Part shown: one piece after another, positions 24,825 through 33,439 of the stretch
Numbering within the stretch: the stretch's first letter is position 1
Layout of the letters: each line of letters opens with the position of its first letter
NCBI RefSeq assembly: GCF_019933155.2
Contig: NZ_CP082944.1
Span: forward strand, 498,001-562,000
Length of the DNA: 64,000 bases
DNA from: Metabacillus dongyingensis
Lineage (GTDB): Bacteria > Bacillota > Bacilli > Bacillales > Bacillaceae
Reading direction: 5' to 3'
Made by a program: the position numbers and the translations under genes
Notes under the pieces: model-generated
Databases searched by the model: none
What the model saw: only the letters and a program-made list of their open reading frames with translations
What the model was told of the DNA's origin: nothing

Positions 24825-25997
24825 ATGAAAAAGAGAAGATTAATGGCAGTGTTTATGTCACTTATGATTTCAGCTGGTGTTATGGCTGGATGCGGTGCAA
24901 AAAGCACAGGTTCATCCGAAGGAGAGACAATAAAAATCGGAGCGAACTTAGAATTATCCGGCGGGGTAGCGTCTTACGGGCAATCCATTTCAGAAGGCCT
25001 TGAACTTGCTTTAGAAGAGATCAATAAAAAAGGCATTGACGGCAAAAAGATTGAACTTGTTGAATTTGATAATAAATCAGATGCAGCTGAAGCAACAAAT
25101 GGCGCTATCAAACTTGTAAGCCAAGATAAGGTAGCTGCCATCATTGGAGCTGCAACAAGTACAAATACTCTGGCTCAGGTGCAGATTGCACAAGATAATA
25201 AAGTGCCGTTAATTACACCAACTGGAACGAACCCGACAATAACAAATACAGATGGCAAAGTGAATGATTATGTATTCCGTACATGCTTTATCGATCCGTT
25301 CCAAGGAACGGTAGCTGCAAACTTTGCAACAGGCGACTTATCAGTAAAAAATGCGGCTGTACTAATCGATAGCTCAAGCGATTATGCAAAAGGTCTGGCA
25401 AAATCCTTCAAAGAATCATTTGAAAAAAGCGGCGGAAAAATTGTCTCAGAGGAAGCTTATGTGGCTAAAGACACAGATTTCCGTGCAACTCTTACAAGAA
25501 TTAAATCATCAAATCCAGAATTTGTTTTCCTTCCTGGCTACTATGAAGAAGTAGGCCTAATTGTGAAACAAGCCCGTGAGCTTGGCATTGATGTTCCTTT
25601 CATGGGAGGCGATGGATGGGATTCTCCGAAGCTGATTGAAATTGCTGGCGGAGAAGCTTTGAACAACACTTTCATTACAAACCATTATTCTGCTGCTGAT
25701 CCAGATGAGAAAATTCAGGATTTCGTAAAAGCGTTTAAGGCGAAATACAAAGATAAATCTCCAGATGCATTTAATGCTCTTGGCTATGATACAGGCTATT
25801 TCCTTGCTGATGCGATTAAACGTGCAGGAGGCGCTGACCCTGAGAAGCTTCAAAAAGCAATCGAAGAAACAAAAGATCTTGCTCTTGTTTCAGGCAACCT
25901 GACGCTTGATGAACTTCATGATCCGGTTAAGTCTGCTGCTATCCTTGAATACAAAGATGGCGAGCAAACATTTAATACGAAAGTAGATCCTGAATAA
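24825..25997 (+). CDS. livJ: Branched-chain amino acid ABC transporter binding lipoprotein
   Basis: Captures leucine, isoleucine or valine outside the membrane and hands it to LivHM. The 390-residue protein has a lipoprotein signal peptide with lipobox MAGC and a type I periplasmic-binding fold (IKIGANLELSGGVASYGQS, then AAIIGAATSTNTLA), characteristic of the LivJ/BraC family. It heads a five-gene operon in the canonical J-H-M-G-F order and is preceded by a CodY box. The exact amino acid preference is unknown. Confidence 0.92.
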   Translation: MKKRRLMAVFMSLMISAGVMAGCGAKSTGSSEGETIKIGANLELSGGVASYGQSISEGLELALEEINKKGIDGKKIELVEFDNKSDAAEATNGAIKLVSQDKVAAIIGAATSTNTLAQVQIAQDNKVPLITPTGTNPTITNTDGKVNDYVFRTCFIDPFQGTVAANFATGDLSVKNAAVLIDSSSDYAKGLAKSFKESFEKSGGKIVSEEAYVAKDTDFRATLTRIKSSNPEFVFLPGYYEEVGLIVKQARELGIDVPFMGGDGWDSPKLIEIAGGEALNNTFITNHYSAADPDEKIQDFVKAFKAKYKDKSPDAFNALGYDTGYFLADAIKRAGGADPEKLQKAIEETKDLALVSGNLTLDELHDPVKSAAILEYKDGEQTFNTKVDPE

Positions 25998-26102
25998 ATA
26001 ATCACATAACAGATGGGGTAGGGGGCCATGCCCCCTATTATTCTGAAATTAACAATGAAAACTGCCATACAAAATAAAAGACTTTCAGGGGAGAAAGAGA
26101 CT

Positions 26103-26981
26103 ATGGAAATTTTTCAGCAGATTGTCAACGGAATATCTCTGGGCAGTATTTATGCTTTAATTGCACTTGGCTATACAATGGTATACGGCATCGTGAAGCT
26201 CATAAACTTTGCCCATGGCGATGTGTTCATGATAGGCGCCTTTGTAGGTTTTTACTCGATTACGATTTTAGAACTAGGGTTTTTCCCGGCATTAATCATC
26301 TCTATGGCAGTTTGTGCATTATTCGGAGTATTAATCGAGAGGATAGCTTATAAACCTTTGAGAAATGCGACTAGAATTGCAGCACTTATAACAGCAATTG
26401 GAGTTTCCCTCCTCATTGAATACGGAGTTATTTACGTGAGAGGAGCACAGCCGGAAGCATATCCTGGAACAGTTCTTCCATCGGAAAGCGTTTCAATTTT
26501 CGGCGTCACAATTAGCAGTCAGTCATTATTTATTCTGGGTATTTCTGTCGGGCTTATGATCTTGCTTCAATTTATTGTTCATAAAACGAAAATCGGTAAA
26601 GCCATGCGCGCGGTTTCACATGATGCAGATGCAGCAAGGCTGATGGGAATCAACGTTGACAATACCATTTCAGCGACTTTCGCAATTGGCTCTGCTTTAG
26701 CGGGTGCAGCGGGTGTTATTTTTGGAACTTATTATATTAAAATTGAGCCGCTTATGGGGATTATTCCAGGCTTGAAGGCCTTTGTCGCTGCAGTATTGGG
26801 CGGAATCGGGATTATCCCGGGTGCGATGGTTGGCGGATTACTTCTCGGAGTCATTGAATCACTGGTAAGTGCAATGGGCTACTCCTTATGGCGTGATGGT
26901 GTAGCATTTATCGTCCTTATTCTCATTCTTATCTTCCGTCCATCAGGGTTGTTTGGCAAAAACGTTAGAGAGAAAGTGTAA
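26103..26981 (+). CDS. livH: Branched-chain amino acid ABC transporter permease LivH
   Basis: A 292-residue inner-membrane permease with about eight helices. Family signatures are LGSIYALIALGYTMVYGI at the N-terminus and GLKAFVAAVLGGIG, the cytoplasmic loop that contacts the ATPase. The ATG at 26103 follows GGGGAGAAAG; an earlier in-frame start at 26028 has no ribosome binding site. It lies 105 bp downstream of livJ. Confidence 0.92.
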   Translation: MEIFQQIVNGISLGSIYALIALGYTMVYGIVKLINFAHGDVFMIGAFVGFYSITILELGFFPALIISMAVCALFGVLIERIAYKPLRNATRIAALITAIGVSLLIEYGVIYVRGAQPEAYPGTVLPSESVSIFGVTISSQSLFILGISVGLMILLQFIVHKTKIGKAMRAVSHDADAARLMGINVDNTISATFAIGSALAGAAGVIFGTYYIKIEPLMGIIPGLKAFVAAVLGGIGIIPGAMVGGLLLGVIESLVSAMGYSLWRDGVAFIVLILILIFRPSGLFGKNVREKV

Positions 26982-26995
26982 GGGGGATGACAGCA

Positions 26996-27961
26996 ATGAA
27001 GAAATCAAAAGGGTTTTGGTTATCTATCGGTTTGGCACTTGTTGGTTTCATCGTCGTACAAGTTTTAATCACGGGCGGGTTCTTGAACATTTATCTGGTC
27101 AATGCTCTTTACTTTATGGCCATTAATATTATGCTGGCTGCAAGTCTTCATCTTATTATCGGAATTACCGGTCAATTTTCAATTGGACATGCAGGGTTTT
27201 TAGCGGTAGGGGCATATGCTTCGGCTATTATTACAATGAAGATGCAATTGCCGTTTTCGGTTGCCCTGATTGTAGGCGGACTAGCTGCAGCTGTTGCCGG
27301 TCTTATTATTGGAATACCAAGTTTGCGTTTAAAAGGGGACTATCTTGCAATTGCTACACTTGGATTTGGTGAAATTGTCCGTATTGCGTTTTTGAATATT
27401 GATTATGTTGGCGGAGCAAGCGGCATGCAGGTATCCCATCTTACAACTTGGCCGTGGGTGTTCGGATGTTTGCTCATTACGATTCTTGCCATTGTCAATT
27501 TTACGAATTCAACTCATGGACGAGCTTGTATTTCTATTCGTGAAAATGAAATAGCAGCTGATGCGATGGGAATCAATACAACGTACTACAAAGTTGCTGC
27601 CTTCGTGATTGGTGCCTTTTTCGCAGGAATTGCAGGCGGACTGTTCGCTCATAACTTTTACATCATACAGCCAACAAACTTCGGATTTTTAAAGTCATTT
27701 GATATTTTAATCTTTGTCGTTCTTGGCGGGCTCGGCAGTATGTCTGGCGCGGTTCTGGCAGCAATCCTGCTTACGATTGTTTCTACTTTCCTTCAGGAAT
27801 ACCCAGAGACGAGAATGATTATTTACAGTCTTGTCCTGATTGTAATGATGCTTTATCGTCCTCAAGGTTTGCTGGGTACGAAAGAGTTCACTTCATTTTT
27901 CAAAAATCGTAAAGGCATGAAAGGGGGTGCAGGTCATGACAGCAAAAACACCGTTGCTTAA
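26996..27961 (+). CDS. livM: Branched-chain amino acid ABC transporter permease LivM
   Basis: A 321-residue permease, partner of LivH, with GQFSIGHAGFLAVGAYASA and the coupling-loop motif FDILIFVVLGGLGSMSG. AAGGGGG at 26980-26986 sits 9 bases before the ATG at 26996, so this is preferred to 26987. The gene begins 14 bp after livH and overlaps livG by 26 bp. Confidence 0.92.
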   Translation: MKKSKGFWLSIGLALVGFIVVQVLITGGFLNIYLVNALYFMAINIMLAASLHLIIGITGQFSIGHAGFLAVGAYASAIITMKMQLPFSVALIVGGLAAAVAGLIIGIPSLRLKGDYLAIATLGFGEIVRIAFLNIDYVGGASGMQVSHLTTWPWVFGCLLITILAIVNFTNSTHGRACISIRENEIAADAMGINTTYYKVAAFVIGAFFAGIAGGLFAHNFYIIQPTNFGFLKSFDILIFVVLGGLGSMSGAVLAAILLTIVSTFLQEYPETRMIIYSLVLIVMMLYRPQGLLGTKEFTSFFKNRKGMKGGAGHDSKNTVA

Positions 27962-28715
27962 CGTGCAGAATTTAGGCATAAAGTTTGGGGGTCTTAAGGC
28001 TCTCTCATCTGTCACTATCGAATTGAATAAGGGTGAGCTTGTTGGATTGATCGGCCCAAATGGAGCTGGAAAAACGACCTTTTTCAATCTGTTAACAGGC
28101 GTATATGTACCAACAGAAGGATCTCTGATGCTTGAAGGTCAAAAACTGAACGGTCTTGTACCCTATAAAATTACGCGCAAAGGAATCAGCAGAACGTTTC
28201 AAAACATTAGACTGTTCAGTGATCTTTCTGTTTTGGATAATGTAAAAGTGGCCTATCATTCTCTTGCAAAGCATTCCATTGCAAGTTCTATTCTCAGGCT
28301 GCCTTCCCATTTTTCCGGAGAACGAGAAATGGAAGAAAAAGCGATTGAATTTCTTAAGATTTTCAAGCTTGATAAAGTGAAACATGAGAAGGCAAAGAAT
28401 CTTCCATACGGTCAGCAGCGCCGTTTAGAAATTGCCCGTGCACTTGCAGCTAACCCTAAACTTTTGCTTCTTGACGAGCCTGCAGCAGGGATGAACCCGC
28501 AGGAAACAGAAGAACTGATGAATTTGATTGCATTTATTCGCGCGAAGTTTGATTTAACGGTTTTGCTGATTGAACATGATATGCCGCTTGTCATGGGTGT
28601 TTGTGAACGAATTTATGTACTTGATCATGGCCAGTTAATTGCTCAGGGAGTGCCTGAGGAAATCAGAAACAATCCAAAAGTCATCGAAGCGTATCTCGGC
28701 GAGGAGGTTTCATAA
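27936..28715 (+). CDS. livG: Branched-chain amino acid ABC transporter ATPase LivG
   Basis: A 259-residue ATPase with Walker A GPNGAGKTT, a GISRTFQNIRLF Q-loop, PYGQQRRLEIARAL signature and LLLDEPAAGMNP Walker B. The LivG-specific PAAGMN sequence separates it from LivF. The ATG at 27936 has AAAGGGGG 8 bases upstream, inside livM. The livF start overlaps its stop codon by one base. Confidence 0.93.
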   Translation: MTAKTPLLNVQNLGIKFGGLKALSSVTIELNKGELVGLIGPNGAGKTTFFNLLTGVYVPTEGSLMLEGQKLNGLVPYKITRKGISRTFQNIRLFSDLSVLDNVKVAYHSLAKHSIASSILRLPSHFSGEREMEEKAIEFLKIFKLDKVKHEKAKNLPYGQQRRLEIARALAANPKLLLLDEPAAGMNPQETEELMNLIAFIRAKFDLTVLLIEHDMPLVMGVCERIYVLDHGQLIAQGVPEEIRNNPKVIEAYLGEEVS

Positions 28716-29422
28716 TGCTGAAAGTAAATGGAATCAATGTATACTACGGAAATATACAAGCAATAAAGGATGTATCTCTAGAGATCAATCAAGGTGAAAT
28801 TGTGACCTTGATCGGTGCAAATGGAGCGGGGAAGAGCACACTTTTAAAAACCATTTCTGGACTTTTAAAGCCTAAAAAGGGAGAGGTGCTTTTCCAAGAT
28901 AAATCAATTGCAGGAAAAGCAGCTCAAACAATCGTTAAACAAGGCATATCACATGTTCCTGAGGGACGCAGGGTGTTTGCCAACATGACGGTTGAGGAGA
29001 ATTTAGAGCTTGGAGCTTACTTGCGCAAAGATAAAGCAGAAATAAAAAGGGATTTTGAAAAAGTATTTGAACTCTTTCCTAGGCTGCTTGAGCGCAAAAA
29101 ACAGCAGTCAGGAACACTGTCAGGAGGGGAACAGCAGATGCTTGCAATGGGACGCGCGCTAATGGCGCGCCCTAAGCTGCTCCTCCTGGATGAACCATCA
29201 ATGGGACTTGCTCCGCTGCTGGTTAAAACGATCTTCAGAATTATTGAAGAGATCAATAAGACTGGCACAACCATTTTATTAGTTGAACAAAATGCAAACA
29301 TGGCTTTGTCGATCGCTGATAGAGTATATGTGATTGAAACAGGCAAGGTTGTGCTGTCTGGAACGGCAGATGAATTAAATGCAAGTGATCAGCTGAAAAT
29401 GGCTTACCTGGGAGGCCATTAA
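28715..29422 (+). CDS. livF: Branched-chain amino acid ABC transporter ATPase LivF
   Basis: A 235-residue ATPase with Walker A GANGAGKST, VPEGRRVFANMTVEENL, LSGGEQQMLAMGRAL signature and LLLDEPSMGLAP Walker B, the LivF-type sequence. TAATG links its start to the livG stop. It is the last gene of the liv operon, closed by a strong terminator. Confidence 0.93.
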   Translation: MLKVNGINVYYGNIQAIKDVSLEINQGEIVTLIGANGAGKSTLLKTISGLLKPKKGEVLFQDKSIAGKAAQTIVKQGISHVPEGRRVFANMTVEENLELGAYLRKDKAEIKRDFEKVFELFPRLLERKKQQSGTLSGGEQQMLAMGRALMARPKLLLLDEPSMGLAPLLVKTIFRIIEEINKTGTTILLVEQNANMALSIADRVYVIETGKVVLSGTADELNASDQLKMAYLGGH

Positions 29423-29425
29423 TAG

Positions 29426-29466
29426 AAAAAACCCCTTCAACTCTTAAAGGTTGAGGGGGTTTTTCA
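29426..29466 (+). terminator. Terminator of livJHMGF
   Basis: Long stem with arms AACCCCTTCAAC and GTTGAGGGGGTT, loop of about 8 bases, then a T tract. Confidence 0.88.
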
Positions 29467-29521
29467 TTGTCTAGGAAATTATAAAAGGTAATAGGTTGTG
29501 GATAACAAAATAAAGTTATCT

Positions 29522-29644
29522 GCGTCCAGCGCAAGCGCCTAAATCCTCGGTCAGAACGAATCCGGCAAAAAAGTCAAACCCGGACTTTTCTGTCGGATTC
29601 TTATCTGCCTGTCGAATCTGACCAAGGCGCTTGCGCTTTTGTTC
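29522..29644 (+). repeat. Dispersed structured repeat, copy C (best preserved)
   Basis: Three nested stems: outer GCGCAAGCGCC/GGCGCTTGCGC, middle GGTCAGA/TCTGACC, inner GAATCCG/CGGATTC, capped by AAAAGTC/GACTTTT, with an unpaired TTATCTGCCTGTCG strand shared with the other copies. It lies between the 3' ends of livF and niaP. Confidence 0.78.
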
Positions 29645-29646
29645 TG

Positions 29647-30852
29647 TTAAAACAGCTGTTTGGCTTTTGTTTCTTTTCCAAGAACGATAACAGCCAGTAC
29701 ACCGATCAGAATGGATACACAAAAGATTGAAAAGATCATGGTCATCGGGGTATCTTGAGCAACAAGATACCCAACAAGCAATGGCCCTAAAATTCCTCCA
29801 ATACGACCGAATGATGCAGCCATTCCGGCGCCTGTTCCGCGAACAGCTGTCGGATATTGCTCAGGAGTATAAGCATATAACGCTCCCCAGGCTCCGAGAT
29901 TGAAGAATGACAGGAATATTCCTGATGCAAGAAGCAGAGTGAGAGATTCAGCCGTTCCAAAGAAATAGGCGCTTAACGCAGTTCCGACTAAATAGGTCGT
30001 TAACACAAACTTCCTGCCGAATTTCTCTATAAACCAGGCTGCTGTGAAATAGCCTGGAAGCTGAGCAAGAGTCATGATAAGAACATATTGAAAGCTCTTG
30101 ATTAAACTGAAGCCTTTCATAACCATGACACTTGGCAGCCATAAAAACATGCCGTAGTAAGAAAAGACGACACAGAACCAAAGAATCCAAAGCATAGTGG
30201 TCTGACGGATGTAATCCTTTGACCAGACCGTTTTAATATTCTCCAAAATGGAAGGCTTCTGTTCTTTCTTAATCGCCAAAAACTGTGGAGAGTCCGGAAG
30301 TTTGATCCGTAAGTACAGCGCATAAAATGCAGGCAATGCACTTAGAAGCAGTGCCGCTTGCCATCCGTAGCTTGGAATGATGAAATAAGAGATAAGGGCG
30401 GCAATAAGCCAGCCTGCAGCCCAGAAGCTTTCGAGCAGGACAACAATTCTTCCCCGTTTTTCAGGCGCTACACTTTCAGACACGAGAGTCGATGCAACAG
30501 GAAGCTCTCCTCCAAGCCCCATTCCAACAAAAAACCTTAATATGAGGAAGGCGGTCAATGTAGTTGTGAAAGCAGACAGTCCGCTTCCGACTGAAAAGAG
30601 AAGCAAAGTAATTATGAAAACATGTTTCCGTCCGATCCGGTCAGACAGTAATCCAAACACGAGGGCGCCAACGGCCATACCGATAGAATTCATGCTGCCG
30701 ATCCAGGCCATTTGTTTAACGCTTAAACCCCATTCAGATTGAAGCGCCGCTATAATAAATGAGAGCATTCCAACATCCATGGCATCAAAAAGCCAGCCAA
30801 GTCCTGCAATTCCAAGCAGTTTTCGGGTTGGAAGTGTATTCTTTTTCTCCAT
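29647..30852 (-). CDS. niaP: Niacin transporter, MFS (NiaP/YceI-like)
   Basis: A 401-residue major facilitator with about 12 membrane helices, very close in sequence pattern to B. subtilis NiaP (YceI): RKLLGIAGLGWLFDAMDVG at the N-terminus, GLLSDRIGRKHVF between TM2 and TM3, and GMGLGGELPVASTLVSE in TM4. It imports nicotinate or nicotinamide, feeding the pncB-nadD-nadE route found at the start of the window. The ATG at 30852 follows AAGGAGG; a longer start at 30876 is less likely. I did not find a convincing NiaR operator upstream. Confidence 0.85.
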   Translation of the reverse strand: MEKKNTLPTRKLLGIAGLGWLFDAMDVGMLSFIIAALQSEWGLSVKQMAWIGSMNSIGMAVGALVFGLLSDRIGRKHVFIITLLLFSVGSGLSAFTTTLTAFLILRFFVGMGLGGELPVASTLVSESVAPEKRGRIVVLLESFWAAGWLIAALISYFIIPSYGWQAALLLSALPAFYALYLRIKLPDSPQFLAIKKEQKPSILENIKTVWSKDYIRQTTMLWILWFCVVFSYYGMFLWLPSVMVMKGFSLIKSFQYVLIMTLAQLPGYFTAAWFIEKFGRKFVLTTYLVGTALSAYFFGTAESLTLLLASGIFLSFFNLGAWGALYAYTPEQYPTAVRGTGAGMAASFGRIGGILGPLLVGYLVAQDTPMTMIFSIFCVSILIGVLAVIVLGKETKAKQLF

Positions 30853-30982
30853 CGTATCCTCCTTAACAGCTTTCACCGATAATAGAATGAAGTAATCTTT
30901 CTTATTTTAGTCTACCTTCTGAATTATATCTATCTTTGGATGAGTCTAAAGAAGGTTATTTTTAAAAAATAAGATAACTAAA

Positions 30983-31011
30983 TTTACATACTTTTCAGAT
31001 AAATATATAAT
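30983..31011 (+). promoter_or_regulatory. Sigma-A promoter of the DUF485/SSS symporter pair
   Basis: TTTACA (30983-30988), 17-bp spacer, perfect TATAAT (31006-31011). Transcription start would be about 65 bases before the GTG start. Confidence 0.72.
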
Positions 31012-31082
31012 GAGAGTGTGAAAATTTGGAATTAAAGGAGGTTTGGGTTTTTTATAAACTTTTAACTAAGGGGGAACCAATA

Positions 31083-31415
31083 GTGAGTAATGAAGAACAA
31101 CAATTGAAGTCCGCACAGTCCTCAGTAGATTACACCAAAATTGTTCAGTCGCAATCCTTTCAAAAACTGCTTCAGGCAAAACGAAATTTCATCTTGCCAA
31201 TGTCATTATTTTTCTTAGCATTTTATTTTACACTGCCGGTGTTAACGGCTTATTCCACCGTACTGAATGAGTATGCAGTCGGCGCGATCAGCTGGGCATG
31301 GGTATTTGCCTTTGCCCAATTTATTATGACTTGGACGCTGTGTATGCTTTATTCCAGCCGTGCAAAGAAGTTTGATCAGATGGTAGAAGAAATCAAAGCT
31401 GAAGCAAGAAGGTAA
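31083..31415 (+). CDS. DUF485 membrane protein (YwcB-like)
   Basis: A 110-residue protein with two membrane helices (about 45-65 and 78-98) joined by a short loop and the ISWAWVFAFAQFIMTWTLC motif typical of DUF485. These proteins are almost always encoded directly before an acetate/cation SSS symporter, as ywcB-ywcA in B. subtilis and yjcH-actP in E. coli. GTG 31083 with AAGGGGGA upstream is preferred to the in-frame TTG at 31026, which would add an unrelated N-terminus. Probably an accessory to the downstream symporter. Confidence 0.85.
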   Translation: MSNEEQQLKSAQSSVDYTKIVQSQSFQKLLQAKRNFILPMSLFFLAFYFTLPVLTAYSTVLNEYAVGAISWAWVFAFAQFIMTWTLCMLYSSRAKKFDQMVEEIKAEARR

Positions 31416-31430
31416 AGGAGGAAACTTTCA

Positions 31431-32960
31431 ATGAACATGCTGGCATTCTCTCTCTTTTTGGCAATCGTTATTATGACATTATTTATTACCTATTTTGCCT
31501 CAAAACGCACAAAGACAACCAGTGATTTTTACACCGCAGACAGCAGTTTAACCGGCTTTCAAAACGGACTGGCTATCGCTGGCGATTATATGTCCGCTGC
31601 ATCCTTTTTAGGTATTGCCGGAATGATAGCGCTTTCGGGATTTGATGGATTCTTTTACAGCATAGGATTTTTAGTTGCTTATCTTGTGGTGTTATACATA
31701 GTGGCTGAGCCCCTTCGGAATTTGGGTAAGTATACAATGGCTGACATGATAGCAGCAAGGTTTAATAACAGTAAAGTGCGCGGTGTAGCGGCTCTGAATA
31801 CGATTTCTATTTCAATCTTTTATATGATTGCTCAGTTAGTGGGAGCGGGAGGGCTTATTCATCTTCTCCTTGGCATTGAATATGTGTATTCTGTTCTGAT
31901 TGTTGGCACTCTGATGACAATCTATGTGGTATTCGGAGGAATGACTGCAACGAGCTGGGTGCAGATTGTAAAAGCTGTTCTTCTTATGATAGGCACATTT
32001 ATAATCTCAGTTATTGTGTTTGCTAAATTTGATTTCAGCATCATGAAAATGTTCTCTGAGATGCAGACGGCGACACCGCTTGGCGAAAGCTTTTTGAATC
32101 CTGGGAATAAGTTTAAAAATCCGCTTGATACGATTTCGCTGAATCTGGCGCTTGTTCTTGGAACGGCCGGACTTCCTCATATTCTGATTCGTTTCTTTAC
32201 AGTGAAGGATGCCATTACAGCACGTAAATCCGTTGTATATGCAACCTGGATTATCGGTGCATTTTATGTGATGACTGTCTTTTTAGGTTTAGGAGCTGCA
32301 GCCTTTGTTGGCTATGATAATATTATAGCTGCCAACTCAGCTGGGAACATGGCAGCGCCATTGCTTGCAAAAGCGATCGGCGGGGATTTCTTATTCGCAT
32401 TTGTTTCGGCAGTAGCATTCGCAACAATACTGGCTGTTGTAGCGGGACTCGTGCTATCAGCTGCTTCTGCATTTGCACATGACTTTTACAGCCATATTCT
32501 TCGCCGAGGAGAAGCAACTGAGAAAGAGCAGGTTGTCGCAGCCAGGTGGGCCTCTATCGGTGTGGCGGTTCTTTCCATTCTTCTCGCATTGTTTGCGCAG
32601 AACATGAACGTTGCATTTTTAGTCGCACTGGCCTTTGCTGTTGCGGCAAGCGCCAATTTGCCAATTCTCCTGCTGACGATTTTCTGGAAACGGTTTAATA
32701 CAGCCGGCGCTGTTACAGGTATGCTGACTGGTTTGTTCAGTTCTTTGATTCTTGTAGCTATAAGCCCGAATGTATGGTCACCAGAAGCAGGAGCAGCCAT
32801 TTTTGTTGGAGATCCTTTGTTCAGCCTTTCTAATCCGGGTATCGTTTCAATCCCGCTTGGATTCCTTGGTGCTTACATCGGAACCATCGTTTCAAGCAAA
32901 AAAGAAGATGCGAAGAAATTTGATGAGATTCTCGTGAAGGCGAATACTGGAATGAAATGA
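31431..32960 (+). CDS. Sodium:solute symporter, ActP/YwcA-like
   Basis: A 509-residue SSS-family transporter with about 13 membrane helices. The region SDFYTADSSLTGFQNGLAIAGDYMSAASFLG and the GTAGLPHILIRFFTVKDA loop are characteristic of the acetate permease ActP group. Together with the DUF485 protein 15 bp upstream it probably imports acetate or another short monocarboxylate. AAAGGAGG precedes the ATG. Confidence 0.87.
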   Translation: MNMLAFSLFLAIVIMTLFITYFASKRTKTTSDFYTADSSLTGFQNGLAIAGDYMSAASFLGIAGMIALSGFDGFFYSIGFLVAYLVVLYIVAEPLRNLGKYTMADMIAARFNNSKVRGVAALNTISISIFYMIAQLVGAGGLIHLLLGIEYVYSVLIVGTLMTIYVVFGGMTATSWVQIVKAVLLMIGTFIISVIVFAKFDFSIMKMFSEMQTATPLGESFLNPGNKFKNPLDTISLNLALVLGTAGLPHILIRFFTVKDAITARKSVVYATWIIGAFYVMTVFLGLGAAAFVGYDNIIAANSAGNMAAPLLAKAIGGDFLFAFVSAVAFATILAVVAGLVLSAASAFAHDFYSHILRRGEATEKEQVVAARWASIGVAVLSILLALFAQNMNVAFLVALAFAVAASANLPILLLTIFWKRFNTAGAVTGMLTGLFSSLILVAISPNVWSPEAGAAIFVGDPLFSLSNPGIVSIPLGFLGAYIGTIVSSKKEDAKKFDEILVKANTGMK

Positions 32961-32965
32961 GGCAT

Positions 32966-33001
32966 AAAAAATCCTTCCGCTTTGAAGCGGGAGGATTTTT
33001 G
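32966..33001 (+). terminator. Terminator of the symporter operon
   Basis: Stem AAAAATCCTTCCGCTT/AAGCGGGAGGATTTTT with a short loop and terminal T run. Confidence 0.85.
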
Positions 33002-33097
33002 TATAAGACCAGTGACCTGATTCGGACTGAACAAAAAGGCGGCCCGAAAGAATTGGAAAAACGGCTGAAAAAATCGCTATTTCCGCTGAAAGATTAA
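32999..33097 (+). other. Possible 32-codon frame or gene remnant
   Basis: Beginning at a TTG just after the terminator, a frame reads YKTSDLIRTEQKGG and ELEKRLKKSLFP before its stop. The composition is protein-like and a GGGAGG lies 5 bases upstream, but that sequence is part of the terminator stem. It could be a small gene, the tail of a lost gene, or chance. Confidence 0.25.
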
Positions 33098-33279
33098 TCA
33101 CTTGAAGATTCATCTTTTGTTTTATGTTTCTTTTTTTCATCCTGAAGTCCGATTTTCACCTCTTCGGTTGGGATAGCGTCAACGGTCATTTCATTTTCCT
33201 GTTCAATAAGTGTTTTTCCGTCACGGCCTGGTATCTGCTCGGGGTTATCTTGTTTTTGTTTCGTTTTTTTATCAGTCAC
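33094..33279 (-). CDS. Small hydrophilic protein of unknown function
   Basis: A 61-residue, strongly charged protein with no signal peptide or membrane segment. It has a Lys/Gln-rich start (TDKKTKQKQDN), a central PGRDGKT and a Lys/Asp-rich tail (KKKHKTKDESSSD). The GTG at 33279 is supported by GGAGGTGAT nine bases upstream; the in-frame codon at 33294 lies at the ribosome binding site itself. Such proteins in Bacillus are often sporulation or stress associated, but I do not recognise the family. Confidence 0.6.
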   Translation of the reverse strand: MTDKKTKQKQDNPEQIPGRDGKTLIEQENEMTVDAIPTEEVKIGLQDEKKKHKTKDESSSD

Positions 33280-33375
33280 GCCAATCACCTCCATGTATGT
33301 ACAGATACCTGTTTTACTGAGGGTTAAAACATTAAATAAACGTTTGTTTAAATATAATCTTCATTAAAAAAACAA

Positions 33376-33404
33376 AGAGGAGTTATGCGATTTTTGTCGA
33401 ATAT
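33376..33404 (+). promoter_or_regulatory. Sigma-H promoter with an overlapping Spo0A box
   Basis: AGAGGAGTT (33376-33384) fits the sigma-H -35 (RNAGGAWWW, 8/9), followed after 11 bases by GTCGAATAT (33396-33404), a full match to RNNGAATWW. A perfect Spo0A box TTTGTCGAA (33393-33401) overlaps the -10. This suggests sigma-H transcription with Spo0A-phosphate feedback on the kinase gene. Confidence 0.62.
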
Positions 33405-33439
33405 CAACTCAATACACAAATATAATTGAGGAAATTACG

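Noticed and set aside
33421-33426. TATAAT as the -10 of the kinB-like gene
   Set aside because: It is only 13 bases from the start codon, so the transcript would lack the ribosome binding site; the sigma-H signal upstream fits better.
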